Positions 17,087-30,108 of a stretch of 41,838 nt of DNA are shown piece by piece. A model generated the notes under the pieces. The model did no database searches and was not told where the DNA came from. It saw only the letters and a list, made by a program, of their open reading frames with translations. The stretch is taken from positions 1-41,838 of the forward strand of contig NZ_CP165648.1 of assembly GCF_041199985.1 (NCBI RefSeq), in the 5' to 3' direction. The position numbers and the translations under genes are program-made. Every line of letters begins with the position of its first letter. Positions within the stretch are counted from its first letter, which is position 1. Origin of the DNA: Leptotrichia sp. HSP-536 (lineage in GTDB: Bacteria > Fusobacteriota > Fusobacteriia > Fusobacteriales > Leptotrichiaceae).

Positions 17087-18892
17087 ATGTTTTGTAAAAA
17101 GATATTAATTTTTTGTACATTTCTTCTCGCTAATCTTGTTTTTTCTGCTCCAGTCAATGAAGCTAACAGAATTATTGATATTCAGCAGAGACACCTTGAA
17201 CAGGAGAGAATTAGGCAACAACAGGAAAAGCTGCAGAAAGAACTTGAAAACACAAAGTTTGATAATTCCCAAATAAAAATTGATAATGATTTTAAAAGCA
17301 ATGACAATGACCTTAACAAATTTTTAATTAATGCTATTAACTTAAAAGATGATGATAAACTTCTATCTAAAAGGGAAAAGAACAGAATTATTCAAAAATA
17401 TCTTTATCTTGAACTGAATTCCACCGACATAAAAAAACTTCTTACTGATCTTACTAACAAATTAATTTCTAAAGGATATACTACCTCTGCCGTAAAATTT
17501 GATAAAAATAATGACCTAACTACTGGAACTTTAAATTTGGAAATCGTTGCCGGGAGAATTGAGGATATTAGAATAAATTCCGGCAATGGGCTTGACAGGT
17601 ACAAGGAATTCTTCATGTTCCCTAAAAACAGGGGAAAGTTTTTAATATCAGGGACATTGATACAGCCACTGACAACTTTAATTCAATCAATGCCAACAAT
17701 ATGACTATGGAAGTTCTTCCGGGAAGAAAGGAAAACTATTCAAGAATTGAAGTAAAAAATAGATTAAAGAATAAATATACTGTCGGAATCTTAGCTAACA
17801 ACTATGGGGACAGCAAGCAGAATGGAATTTGGAGAAAAGGAATAAATCTTAATATTGACAGTCCGCTTGGAATCGGCGACAACTTCTATTTCACATATAT
17901 GACCGTTCCTAAAAAAGACCCCAACAGAAGCTGGAAAAAGACGGTTGAACAGTTACAGCCGGGAGAAATTTTACCAATCGGGCCGACTGGATATGATCCT
18001 TTAAAAGGAGACACATTGCCATATAAAAGACGGCTTGACATGTTTAATTTTGGATATGCGATGAAATTCAGGACATATACTTTAAAACTTAATTCAGTAA
18101 AAGTATTCAGGAAAGCAGCTTTTATTCAGCAAATACAGTATACGATATGTATTCAAGTAGCCACACTTTGTCTGCTGATTTAGAAAAAATATTATTCAGG
18201 AATCAGAAAAGCAAGGTTAGTCTTGATTTAGGGATTAAAAGAAAGCATAACCAGAACTATCTTGAAAAGTCGGTACTGTCTGACAGGAAGCTTGCTATAG
18301 GTACTCTAAGCCTTAATGCTACAACTTCACTTTTCGGAGGATTTTTGGAAGTTCTGTTGGGTATGAGAGAGGTCTTAAAATATTTCATGCTGAAAGGGAT
18401 AATGGAAAGATAGAAACTACCCCGAAAGCACAGTTTCATAAATACAGTACGAATCTTAGCTACTACAAGCCCATAACGAATAAATTTGTCTACAGGGCAA
18501 ATGTTTATGGAAACTATTCAAATGATGTGCTTTATGGAAGTGAAAGGCAGACAATAGGCGGCGTCGGAAGTGTCGGGGGCTATCATACAAGGGAATCTAT
18601 TCAGGGAGATAAGGCTATAGAAATCAGCAATGAGCTGGCATGTAATATTCCAGTTAAGAAATTTGCGGTTGTTTCTCCATATGTCAACTATGGCTACGGA
18701 GTTGCAAAATACAACAGGGACGAGTCTAGATACAGAACTGGATATGTAACTGGCATGACAGCTGGAATCAGGCTTGATACAAAAATGTTTGATTTTGACT
18801 TTGGATATGCAAAACCTATGGCACATTCAGAGTATTTAAGCCCTAAAAAGCAGGAAATGTATTTTAGCGGATCCTTGAAAGTAAGTTTTTAG
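17087..18892 (+). CDS. TpsB/CdiB-type outer-membrane transporter (two-partner secretion)
   Basis: The reconstructed protein of ~600 residues is a FhaC/CdiB-like Omp85 transporter that would export the exoprotein encoded downstream. It has a signal peptide (cut after V-F-S-A), an N-terminal Q/E/R-rich helix like the plug helix H1 (R-H-L-E-Q-E-R-I-R-Q-Q-Q), and two POTRA domains (~residues 60-215) with G-Y-T-T-S-A-V and L-N-L-E-I-V-A-G-R-I-E. A 16-strand barrel region follows, ending in terminal Phe (L-K-V-S-F). Three frame breaks occur here: GGGG at 17631 (GGGGG in the other copy, open), an A/T run near 18100, and TTTTT near 18343 (T6 would give F-F-G-S-S-V-G-Y). The last two are in both copies. 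The L6 motif reads V-G-G-Y (18572-18583) rather than V-R-G-Y/F. Confidence 0.85.
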
Positions 18893-18965
18893 ATAACGGC
18901 TCAGAATAAAAACTATAGGAAATTTCAAATTGTAATCAGTAAAAATATCGAAAGGAGATGAATAA

Positions 18966-21900
18966 ATGAGAGAAAGAAGTAAGATATTACACAAATTAAC
19001 TGCGGCACTGCTGCTAAACGTGTTCAGCTTTAATATTCTTGCCGACGGCCTTCAGGTTGATCCTAACTCAAGATACAACACAAGCCTTGACAGATCCCAG
19101 AATGGTGTGCCTGTCGTTAATATTTCCACTCCGAATGGCCGTGGTGTAAGTATTAACGAGTTTTTGGAGTACAATGTCGGACGTGAAGGGCAAGTCTTAA
19201 ACAATGCAGATAACATTGGAAGAAGCCATCTTGCCGGTATTATTAACGCAAATCCTAATCTTGGGCCAAATCAGGCGGCAAATCTAATTTTATTGCAGGT
19301 CAATGGGGCAAACCGATCGCAGATTGAGGGATACATCGAGGCTCTCAGCAGACAAAAGGTGAATGTAATCTTAAGCAATGAAAATGGAATATATTTAAAC
19401 GGCGCAGGGACAATCAATATTAAGAACTTTATTCCTACAACTGGAAGAGTTAAGCTGAAGGACGGGGATGTAATCGGAATTGACGTCGAAAAGGGAAGAG
19501 TTGTTATTGGGGCTAATGGCTTTGATGCGACTAATACCGATTATGTAAACGTTATTGCAAAGGCTATGGAGTTGCAGGGAAATCTTGTTGGGAATAAGGT
19601 TGATGTAACTCTGGGAGAAAATACTGTTGACTCTAGCGGAACTGTAACTTCAAAAAACGGAATAAATTCAGTCGCAATTGATGCGAGCAATCTTGGATCA
19701 ATGTACGCTGGACAGATAAAGATAGTAAGTACGGACAAGGGGCAGGAGTAAACTCCAGTGGACTTATCTATTCAAGGGATACAAAATTAGAAATTACAGC
19801 TGACGGGAAAATTAATGTTGCCAAGATAAAGGGTGATGGAATTGAAATAAACGGAACTGAGTATGCTCAATCAGAGCTTGCAAGTTCTGACAAAGGCATT
19901 AATATTAATGCGGCTAAAATAAAATTGTCTGGGGAAACTCAGGCGAACAGTGATATTAACCTTAATGGGAATGTTGAGAACAAGTCCAACATATACACAG
20001 GTGGAAACCTGAATACGCTTGATATGATAAATTCTGGGAATATTAATGTTTCAGGGAACATAACGGCAAAAGATTTTAAAAACTCTCTTGCAACGGTTCT
20101 TTCCGGGGAAACTTCAATGTAAAAAATTTAGATAATTCTGGAAATATACAGGTTTCAGGAATTACTGATATTAACGAAAAATTTGACAATACAGGAGCAT
20201 TGACTTCTGTTAAGCATATTTCAGTCTTAGGAAACATAAGCAGTACAGGAAATATTTTGACAAATGAGGATTTATCGGCTAAAAATACTGTAACATCAGG
20301 GACAATTGCGGCCAAGAATCTGAGAGTGGACAGCCTGACTAATGATGGTAAAATAAGCACAAATGGTGAATTAACTGCAAAAGATGTGAAAAATACTGGA
20401 GAGATTTTATCATCAGGAAAAATTTCAGGAAATAGTTTTGTAACTTTAGGAAAGGTTCAGACTAATGAATCCCTTGATATTAATGGGTTTCTTGATAACA
20501 GCGGAACAGTCGGGGCAGCAAAGGACATAACAGTTGCCGGAAACGTATTAAATTCAGGGGAAATCCTTACTAATGGAGATTTTACTTCAAGGAATATGCA
20601 CACTTCCGGAACTGTAGTTTCAAATAATTTAAGAACTGGAAACCTTAAAAATGATGGTAAAATTGTAGCCAATAAGGATATAACGGCTAAAAAGGTTGCA
20701 AGTACAGGAGATATTACTGTTGTCGGTAAAATTTCAGCGGATAGCCTGAAATCATCAGGAACTTTAAGAACCAATGAGGATCTTTCTATTAATGGAAGGT
20801 TTGACAATGACGGGACAGTCGAAACTTCAAAGAATGTAGCTGTTTCAGGAGATATTAACAATACCGGGAAAATAATTGCAGGCGGTAATTTAAGCGGTAG
20901 GAATACCGTTTCAGCTGGAGTTATCTCTTCAAGAAATGTAAATGTTGATGACTTGAAGAATGATGGGAAAATTACTTCAGGAGAAAATATTACGGCTAGG
21001 AAAGTAACGAATACTGGAGATATTGCGGCAGTTGGAACAGTTTCAAGTGATGATATGAAAACATCAGGAACTGTAAAGGCTAATAAGACAATTACAGTTG
21101 CAGGAAAACTTGAAAATGACGGGACACTTGAAACTGCTGAAGATGTGAAGGTGTCTGGAAATATAAGAAATACTGGAAGAATTGCTTCAAACGGAGATTT
21201 AACCGGTAAGGACACAGTTACTTCAGGGACGATTGCTTCAAGAAATGTGAAAGTTGATAACTTAAGCAATGACGGAGTGATTGTTGCAAATGGTAACCTG
21301 AATGCTAAAAATATTAAGAATACTAAGGATATAACGGCTGTTGGGACAGTTTCATCTGATGACTTGGCAACATCAGGGAATGTAAGATCCAATGGAAAAA
21401 TTACAGTTTCTGGAAAGCTGGAAAACAGAGGGTCTGTTGAAACTTCTAAAAATATTGCGGTTGCCGGAAATATCAGGAATGATGGAAAGATAGCTGCAAA
21501 TGATGATTTGACAGGGAAAAATACTGAAAACAACGGAAATATCTATGTCAAGAATCTGGAAGTCAATAACCTGAAGAATACTGGAAAAGTTGAAGGTGTG
21601 AACCTTAAAACGGATGATATTGCAAACAGCGGAGATATTACAGCTATTGGCAAGGTTTCAGGCGGAAACATTGACAATTCAGGAAAGCTGCTTGCCAATG
21701 ATACAATTGATGCCAAGAATATAAAAAATGCCGCTAGTTCCAGCAAAATTGCGGCTGGAAAAGGCATAACTGGGGAAAGAATTGATAACTCCGGAACATT
21801 TGCGACAAATGGAGATATTAAGGCTACAAGTTCACTTGTGAACAGTGGAACAGTTGACGGAAAAGGAATTGACGTTGCAGGAGCTGACTTTGTAAATTCA

Positions 21901-24900
21901 GGAAAGATAAATGCTGACAATATCAGAGCCAGAGTGGTTAATACAAGAAATGATGGGTATATTTATTCAGGAAATGATGTTGACTTAACTACGAATACGT
22001 TGATAAATACTAAGGAAATTACTGCAGTCAATAATGTAAGCGCCGCAAATGCGAATGTTACAAATAGCGGAAAGATTGTCTCAAATGGCAGAGTTTTACT
22101 TGATAATTCAGCAATTACAAATACTGGGGAAATTTTATCAGGTGAAATATTTATGAGAAATGCCCAAAAATTTGATAACATCGGAACTATTAAGGGGAAC
22201 AATACAGAATTAAGTATAAATCAGGACATTAACCTTGCAGGGAATCTTCATGGGCAGCAGAGGCTTGTAATTTCAGGGAACAGCATTACAAACAATGGTA
22301 ACACTACTGGAACTGGCCTAATCGAGATTAACTCAAATGACTTTACGAACAACAGGGAGCTTGCTTCCGATACAGTTGTCATAAATGGCCGTGGGGAAGT
22401 AGTCAACAACAGCATGATTACTGGAAATAACGGAAAGATTTCAGGAAGAAATATCACAAATAACGATTTAGTTGCATTTGAGAACTCTCTTGAAATGAAC
22501 GCGCAGGGCAAGGTTCAGAACAACAAGGGGAAAGCCATCTATGGAGGAAAGGCTCTTGTCATAAGGGCAAATGAGATAATGAATGACGAAGCTGAAATAC
22601 TTGGCGGAAACATGGATCTTAATGCCGCAAAGATTACGAATAACGTGGCGACAATCCAGTCAACTGGGGATATTACAATTACTTCAAGTGATTTTCAGAA
22701 TATTGGTAGGGTTTCTAATTTAGGAAGCTATGAGAAGTATTATGAAACTTGGGATAACAGAAGATTATCTGAAGCTGAGGTTTTGAATGGATGGATATAT
22801 CATCACGGAGATGACTGGGATAAGAGTTCTAATGGAAGTCGTGGGAGAAAAGCACGTAGCGAACAGAGAGAGTGGCTTGAAACTTTCATAAGAGATACTG
22901 GTGGAAATTCATTGTTATTGACAAAATATCAGAATGATGCCAGAAATGCATTAAATAATGGATACCAAAGGCTTGAAAGTGAATCCGCAAGACATCCAGA
23001 AGTTGCATTAAGAGGAAAAATAGAGAGTAGAGCTACAACTGAATATGGTAAGGTTTTAGCAAGCGGAAATATTACAATAAATTCTGGTAATTTTAAAAAT
23101 AGGGACAGCATAATTTCAGGTGGAGGCTTAGTCAATATTACTGCAACTAATTTTGAAAATTCAGTAACGACAGGTAATCCTGTACAGTTACAAAAAGGTA
23201 CAGAAAAATTAGAATTAGAGGTAAGACGATATAAGAAAAGAAAAAGACCCAGAGTAAAAATGGTGGCTTATTTCCATAGAGATTTAACAACTGGGGATAT
23301 TGGCTATGAATCAGGACAGCCAAGCGTAATTGAAGGACAGCAGGTTATTGTAAATGCTCCAAATATTATACAAAATCCAATTGAAGCTGGACGGGGAAAA
23401 GAATTAAAAAATGGCGGTGCAATAGGGAGAACTTTGCTGTCATCAACTTCAGTTGGAGTAAACAAGGGGACAAATTCTGTTAATGGACAGATTCAGGTTT
23501 CTGGAAACACTTTATTGTCTAAAATAAGTAACAGCTTTGGCGGAAATTCACAGGTTAATGGAAGTACAAGCTTAAATAATCCTGTAAGCAATGGATTTGA
23601 CAGGGCAATTCAGATTGCAGGAAACAATTCAGGACTTAAGGATATTAAGAATACGGGAAGAATAAGCGTAACCCCTATTCTGACAAGTGCAATGTTTACA
23701 GCAAATATGAATCCGTCTTCAAGATACCTTATGGAAACAAGAAGCAGATACATAAGTCTTGGGCAATATTTTGGAAGCGACTACTTCACTTCAAGAGTTG
23801 GCTATTCTGAAATATGGGACAGAACAAGACGGCTTGGAGATGCATATTATGAAAACCAGTTATTAACTAGATCATTAGGTGAAAAGCTGGGAACTGCATT
23901 CATAAATGGAAAATCTAATCAGGAATTAGTCAAGTCAATGATAGACAATGCCGCAACTGAAGGTGCAAGGCTTGGACTTACAGTGGGGCAGGAACTGACT
24001 CAGGAACAGATAAATAACCTGAATAAGGATATTGTATGGTATGTAACTAAGGAAGTGAATGGTATTGAAGTTCTTGCTCCGCAAGTTTATTTAAGCAAAA
24101 ATACACGTTCATCAATTAGTGACGACACTAGAAATAGAGTTGGCGGAATTAATGGAACATATATTGAAACTAATAATTTTGTCAATAATGGTACGAAATA
24201 TGGTAATGGCGGAATGACAGTTGTTAAGGCCAATACTGTAAGAAATGAAACTGCAACAAATTTACTTTCAGAAATTTCAGGTGACCAGACTTACGTAAAT
24301 GCAGTTGGAAATATTGAAAATATTGGTGGACTGATAAGTGGAAGAGACTTAGTTTCTGTGGTTTCTCAAAATGGAGATGTAATTAACAGAACGACAACCA
24401 GGGAAGTTGGGTATAACAACGGGGAACTGGACAGAACAAGATTTACTGATGTTGTATCCGTAGCTGAAATATCTTCTAAAAATGGGCCAGCATATATTCA
24501 AGGAAAAAATTATACTTCAGAAGGGGCTGTAACTGCTGGAAATACAGTAAGAATAGATGCCAGTGAAAATGTAAATATCAATGCTTTAAAATTAACTGGT
24601 GAACAGAAATTTGGCAGAAACAATGACAATTATGGAAGCTACAGCTTTGTAAACCATCTACAGTCAGCTGTAAATGGAACTGATGGAGTTATGATAACGT
24701 CAGGAAAAGATACAAATATTTCAGGAAGTCAGGTGGCTTCGCTTGGAAATGTAAATATTAATGCACAAAATATTAATATTACAAATGTTGTTAATAATGA
24801 GTCAATAGAATCAAAACGTGTTAATTCAGGATTTATAAGCACTGAAACAAAAGCTAATAGTGCTTACATTGAAAGTAATCAAGGCTCTCGAATTTTTGGA

Positions 24901-27900
24901 AACAATGTAATATTGGACTCTAAGAAAGATACTAATGTTATTGCTTCAGATATAATGGCAAACAGAGATGAATTTGGAAATGGTGGAAACATACTGATAA
25001 CCGCAGGAGATAATGTGAATATTTTAAGCGACACTGTTTCACAGTCAAGCAGTTCAACAACATCAAAGACAAAAAGTATAGGTTCAAGCAAGGGAAGAGC
25101 TGATGGAATGGCACAGGTTATTCAAAATTCATCACGCCTTTCTGCAAATGGTGGAAATATAGTTGTCAAATCAGGAAAAGACACCTTGATTGGTGCAAGT
25201 GAGCTGCAGTCAACAGAAAGCATAGGGCTGGTGGCTGGTAGAAATGTTCTGGTTACAGGATTTGATGAAAAATATGGAGAAAGTTCGTCCAAATATAAAG
25301 GCGGAATGTTCAGGGGCGGACATTTATACAAGAGCAATTCTGAAAGTGAAAAGAATCAGAACATTACAAACAAGGAAAGTGTACTAAAGGCTGGAAAGGA
25401 TATTGTTGTCAAGGGAGAAAACATTGGAATTATCGGTTCAGACTTTGATGCTGGAAAGGATATAAATGTGGATGCCAAGAACGGAATTATTGTCAAGTCA
25501 AGAAATGAAGTCTACAGCAGCGAAAATCAGAAAAATGAGACAAAGTTAGGATTTTTCGCCAAAGGGCATAACCTGTCATTTGAGGCCGGAATAGAAGACA
25601 AATCAAAATCTGACGCTTCAGCAACTAAGCAGATAAGACCTGATGAAAGCACATTAGTCGCAAATGGAAATATCAATCTGAAAAGTGGAGAAAATATCTA
25701 CTTTGAGGGGATGCCGCAAGCGGACGGGACATCAGCCTTGACTCCAAGAACATATTTATTGCGGACTCTGAAGGGAGAGTTGAATATACGAATGAGAGCA
25801 AGGAGACAAGGGTTTCATTTGGAATTGATATGAACTTTAATAATTTAAATGATACTTTTAATTCATTAGCAAAAGTTTATCTTCTTAGACCAGAAAATTT
25901 AAAACATTTAGGTATTAAAGATTTAAGAAAAATGAAACTTGTAAAAGAAGCTTGGGGAGCAGGAAAGGTAGTTGCTCACTTGGATGATGTAGTTGATTTT
26001 ACAGGAGATTTATTATCAGGTAAAAGTTTATTTGAAAGTATCGAAGGAAACGAGAAAACATTAAATCGTATAAATCTTTTAGGGTCTGGACTACAAGGTG
26101 GAAGTGGAAAAGCAGGAATTTACTTAAAAGCTTCAATGAACGCTTCTGAAAATAGGGGAAGTAATGAAACTATTGAAAGAACTAGCCTGACAGCAGGTGG
26201 AAATATAAATCTAAAAGGTGATGACAGCATAACAATCAGAGGAACTGATATTAAAGGATTTAATGATATCAATATTGAAACAAAGAATCTTGACATTCAG
26301 GCTTCCAAATCATCTATGAACAGTAAAAATGCTTCATTTGGATTATCAGGAGAAATCAATGTGCTTGATCCAAGTTTATCTCTTTCAGGAAATATAAGCA
26401 GAGGAAAAACTGAAGGATATACGTATAACAATACAACCATTGACGCAGGAAATAAATTGCATATTAACATAGAAAATGGAGCGATAAAAGGTGCAAATAT
26501 TTCTGGAAACGATGTAGATGTAAATGTTAAAGGAAATTTAGAGATTGCAAGTTTACAGGATTATGAGAAGACAAGTCAAAGAAGTGTTGGTGGAACAGTT
26601 GGAAATGTAACCGGAAACGCAAGATCCTACAGCGGACAAATTGGAATAATTAACGGAACTAAGAACTGGGTAGGAGAGCAGACTTCAATCATTGGAAAAA
26701 ATAGCATAAAAGTCGATGTTGGGAACAAATTAACATTAACAGGTTCTAAGATTTCAAATGAAGAAAATGGTGTTGATAAAGGAAATCTTCTTGTAAAAGC
26801 CAAAAAAATTGAAGTAAGCGATACCATAAGCAATGATGATCTGCATAGATTTGGAACAAATGTAACATTTAATGAACGAGCAGAAGGAGATAGAACAGAA
26901 TTTGTTCTAAGGAAAAAAGAGAAGTTAATGAAATTAATGATTTAAAGGAAATTCCTAATAGGTTTGATGAAGAATATAAATTAAAGGTTAGTGGGCATGA
27001 AATCGAAAAAACATCAAGAGCAACAATTGGAAATGGTCAGATAATTTCGGGAAATATTTCTAGTAAAATAAATAGAGATATATCAAAATCAGATGAAATA
27101 ACAAGTAATACACAAATTGAGGATACAGGATTTTCATTTGTAAGTAATCCATACAGCTGGGGAGACACAAGAACAATCTTAGCTACAAATGCTGGAACTT
27201 TTGGAAGATTTATAGATAATACTATAAATCTATTCTCGAAAAATCATTCAGAGAAAAATGTTGAAAATACTTATGAGTATAAGATGAGAAATAAGACTTT
27301 TGATGTTGTAGGTAAAATAGAAAAGCCTTTCACAAAAACTATAGGAAGGTTTGGATCATTGATACCAACAAGTGGGGTTCATGGCGGAATGCAAGAACAA
27401 GCTGTAAGACTTATTAGAAAAGAGAAAGTAAAAGTAATAGAGACAAAAATAACTCCAAATCCTGATGGAAAAGGAGAGCCACGTTATGAAGTAAGGGAAT
27501 TAAAAACAATATCTGAATATAATCCTGATGATAAAAATGAAGTTATAAAGGTAAATACAAATGGAATCATTGAACTAAAAGATCAGGCTGTTAGAAATTC
27601 TATATTAAAAAATCTTTCTGAAGACGAAAAAGCCAAATTAGCTGCTGGAAAACCTGTGACAATTATAACTGCGTATAATCCAACAAGAGGATTGCCTGCA
27701 GACTTTTTAGAAAGTGCAGCTGGAAAATTCTTTGATGGAAGCGCTTCAAGTTTGGGGTTATCTATAGGAATTAATAGAGGAATGGCGATTGCTTATGCTG
27801 GAAGAAACAAGAATTATAACTATGATTTTTCACTATACAGTCAAGGTAATATTATAGGATTAGGAGCAATAAACAATCTAAAAAATAACGGCTTAAGTTT

Positions 27901-28836
27901 AGAAAATGTAGAAAATATTAGAATGTACGGAACACCGATAACACAAAAATCAATGGAAGAAGCAGTTGAAAGAATGAAAAAAATAATAGCGATAAGATAC
28001 CAAATGTTTATTCAGCAGTAAACAAAGATGATCCGATAGGAGATAATGCTGCTACATTTGGATTGTCAGGAGTAATAGCCGAAAGAAACGGAGTTACTTT
28101 GAATAAATCCGATGTTCCATTTCACAAGCCAACAGATTTTTTAGGAGGCCTTCCATTATTTAAAGCAGTTGGAAGAGAGAAGCTGGAGCATTATTACCAC
28201 TGCCTACAATACTGGATCCAGAGAAACATAAAGAAGCGATTGATCAATATGAAAAAACTAAGCAGGATGCTATAAGAGATGGAAAAGATGTTGATGAAGC
28301 TATAAAAGATTGGAAGAGAAAGTGGGCAATTCGACATGAAAATTCAATACCAATAACTCCAGACGATGTAGAAAAAATTGCTGAAAATTATGAGCTGGAT
28401 AAAAATGATAAAGATTATACCAAAAAATTAAACAAACTTTTAAAACAGGCTTTCAATGACAAGCACGGTTCTTATATCTATGAATCAGCAAAATTAGGTA
28501 CAGAAATAACGGATATATTTAGAAAAGCATCTGAAAAAGGAGAATTGACAGATGATGATAAAAAAATATTAGAGAAAAATATTATCAAAATCAAGAAAAT
28601 TTAATAGATTTATTTAAAAAAGCTCCTCCAATAAAGGCTGATTCTTCAGAATTAAACAAGGCAATTAGAAAAAGCAATAAAGATGTTTTTGAAAATCAAT
28701 ATGAAAAAGGTAGATACAATACAGAATTTCATATTAATACCTCTCGAACTTAAATAACAGCAGAGGAGAAGATTTTAAGAGAACTAAAGAAATTGAAGAT
28801 GTTTTAAAAAAATTAAAAGGAAGAGTAGGTAATTAA
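18966..28836 (+). CDS. TpsA/CdiA-like giant filamentous exoprotein with candidate lipase-like C-terminal region (complete span)
   Basis: This ~3,290-residue exoprotein would be secreted by the TpsB partner 73 bases upstream. Order: signal peptide (ends I-L-A); TPS domain with N-P-N-L and N-E-N-G-I motifs (cf. NPNL/NPNGI of FhaB); 103-residue super-repeats (~460-870); FHA-type beta-helix repeats with a charged non-repeat insert (~1250-1340). Then a candidate alpha/beta-hydrolase domain with Y-S-Q-G-N (Ser codon 27839-27841), M-Y-G-T-P, D-P-I-G-D-N and F-H-K-P-T-D-F, and a ~200-residue helical cassette ending G-R-V-G-N. No VENN pretoxin motif is seen. Frame breaks: GGGG at 19739, 20105 and 25707 (GGGGG restores each); A runs at 26913 and 28575; and A7 at 27977, GAG at 28178 and CTC at 28743 (the first two open in monomer A). 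RBS AAAGGAG. The toxin role is inferred from layout. Confidence 0.85.
20341..21576 (+). repeat. 309-bp (103-residue) super-repeat in the exoprotein gene, four units
   Basis: The N-D-G-K/V-I block recurs at 20341, 20650, 20959 and 21268, exactly 309 bases apart each time, and a weaker unit follows from about 21571. Each 103-residue unit contains about five ~20-residue turns with the order N-D-G-x-I, T-G-x-I, S-G-T/N-V, N-x-G-T-V-E-T and T-S-G-x-I. Each turn is probably one coil of a beta-helix. The array continues at the window edges (1-~630 and 41272-41838), so the contig was opened inside it. Confidence 0.85.
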
Positions 28837-28837
28837 T

Positions 28838-29407
28838 ATGAGAAAGACAAAGTATTTTATTATGGCATTTATCTTTTTATTGTTTCTAAATTCGTGCGGT
28901 TATCTTCAATATGCCTATGAACAGGCTGTAGTTGCTGCTGGTGGAACTCCTCCACTTATACTGATGGTGATGCAGATTCTTATAGAAAAGATGGGCCACA
29001 AGCAATATATAATCCTAAATATAAACAGAAAATAGAATTATTATTACAAGATATAGTAAATAGGGGGTTAACAGAAAAAAATATATATTATGTTGATGGA
29101 AAAGAAATTACATTATGGTTACCAGAAGGAGTGGTAATTGGAAAATATACTCAAACTCTTAAAGATGCAAGAACAGGATATGGTCTTCCTTTTCGTTTTG
29201 ATTATGAGAAACATGCCCAGGAAGAATAATAGAAAACTCAATGAATAATATATATAGTGGATTAAAATCTATTTCCAATTTAAATGAATATATATCGATA
29301 TATTCTTATGAGACAGAAAAATCTTATAAAAATGCAAAAGAAATATTAAAAAAATTAAAGAAAAAAATGGATTTACTCATAATTGTGTTGACGGTAAATT
29401 TGAGTAA
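28838..29407 (+). CDS. Candidate immunity lipoprotein, second-turn copy (frame interrupted)
   Basis: This is the same gene as 7900-8472, starting one base after the exoprotein stop, with the L-N-S-C lipobox. Here it is broken by one-base losses near 28949 (CTCC for CTCCC), 29207 (GAGAAAC for GAGGAAAC) and 29347 (short A run). The first-turn copy is open across all three, so these are best read as sequencing errors. Confidence 0.7.
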
Positions 29408-29454
29408 TTTATTGATTTTTTGAGAATTTATTCTTGAAAAAAGGAGGAAGTGAA

Positions 29455-30076
29455 ATGAAAAAATTATTATAAGAAGCGATTGATCAATATGAAAAAGCTA
29501 AACAGGATGCTGTAAGAGATGGAAAAGATGTAGAACAAGCTATTAAAGATTGGAAAAGAGAATGGGCTGAAAAAATAAATATTCAATTCCTATAACTCCA
29601 GATGATGTAGAAAAAATTGCTGAAAATTATGAATTAGATGTAAACAACAAAGAGTATAAAAAACAAATAGATGAATTATTAAAACAGGCTTTTGATGATA
29701 AGCATGGTTCCTATATTTATGAATCAGCAAAGTTGGGAACGGAAATGACTAATATTTTTAGAAATGCGTCAGGAAACAAAGGACTAACTGCTGAAGATAA
29801 GAATAAAATTAAAGAACTGAACTATGAAAATCAGGAAAAATTAGTAGACTTATTTAAAAAGTATCCTCCAATAAAAGCTAATTCTAAAGAATTAAATAAA
29901 GCAGTCGATAAAGCAATAAAGATGTTTTCGGAAATCAATATGAAAAAGGTAGATACAATACAGAATTTCATATTAATACAGCTCCGAACTTAAATAACAG
30001 CAGAGTAGAAGATTTTAAGAGAACTAAAGAAATTGAAGATGTTTTAAAAAAACTAAAAGGAAGAGTGGGTAATTAA
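29455..30076 (+). pseudogene. Orphan toxin tail, second-turn copy
   Basis: This is equivalent to 8520-9142: ribosome site, ATG, five codons, TAA, then the toxin-tail frame, with the same A6 break. An extra change near 29907 (GTCGATAAAGC where the other copy has GTCGAGGAAAGC) breaks the frame again here. The stop after MKKLL is identical in both turns. Confidence 0.65.
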
Positions 30077-30108
30077 TATGAAAAAGACAAAGTATTTTAT
30101 TATGGGAT

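Larger units (their letters stand above)
1..20907. repeat. Plasmid monomer A (first full turn of the circle)
   Basis: The sequence from 1 is repeated from 20908 to the end with near identity over its whole length. The final bases of the window (…GGAATACC) followed by the first bases (GTTTCAGC…) recreate exactly what is read across 20900-20915, so the unit closes as a circle. Monomer A has many small indels and substitutions in its first ~750 bases relative to 20908 onwards, as expected at a low-coverage contig end. Elsewhere it is mostly the equal of monomer B and is the better copy for 6344-9142. Confidence 0.95.

Noticed and set aside
20457..21533. Long minus-strand open frame (358 codons) antisense to the exoprotein gene
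   Set aside because: It follows the 309-base repeat and the codon bias of the plus-strand gene, has no ribosome site, and the same kind of antisense frame recurs all along the exoprotein gene. It is a shadow.
17087..28836. Reading the split frames as several separate genes with programmed frameshifts
   Set aside because: Every segment continues the same domain in order, each break is at a run or differs between the two turns, and no slippery site with downstream structure is apparent.
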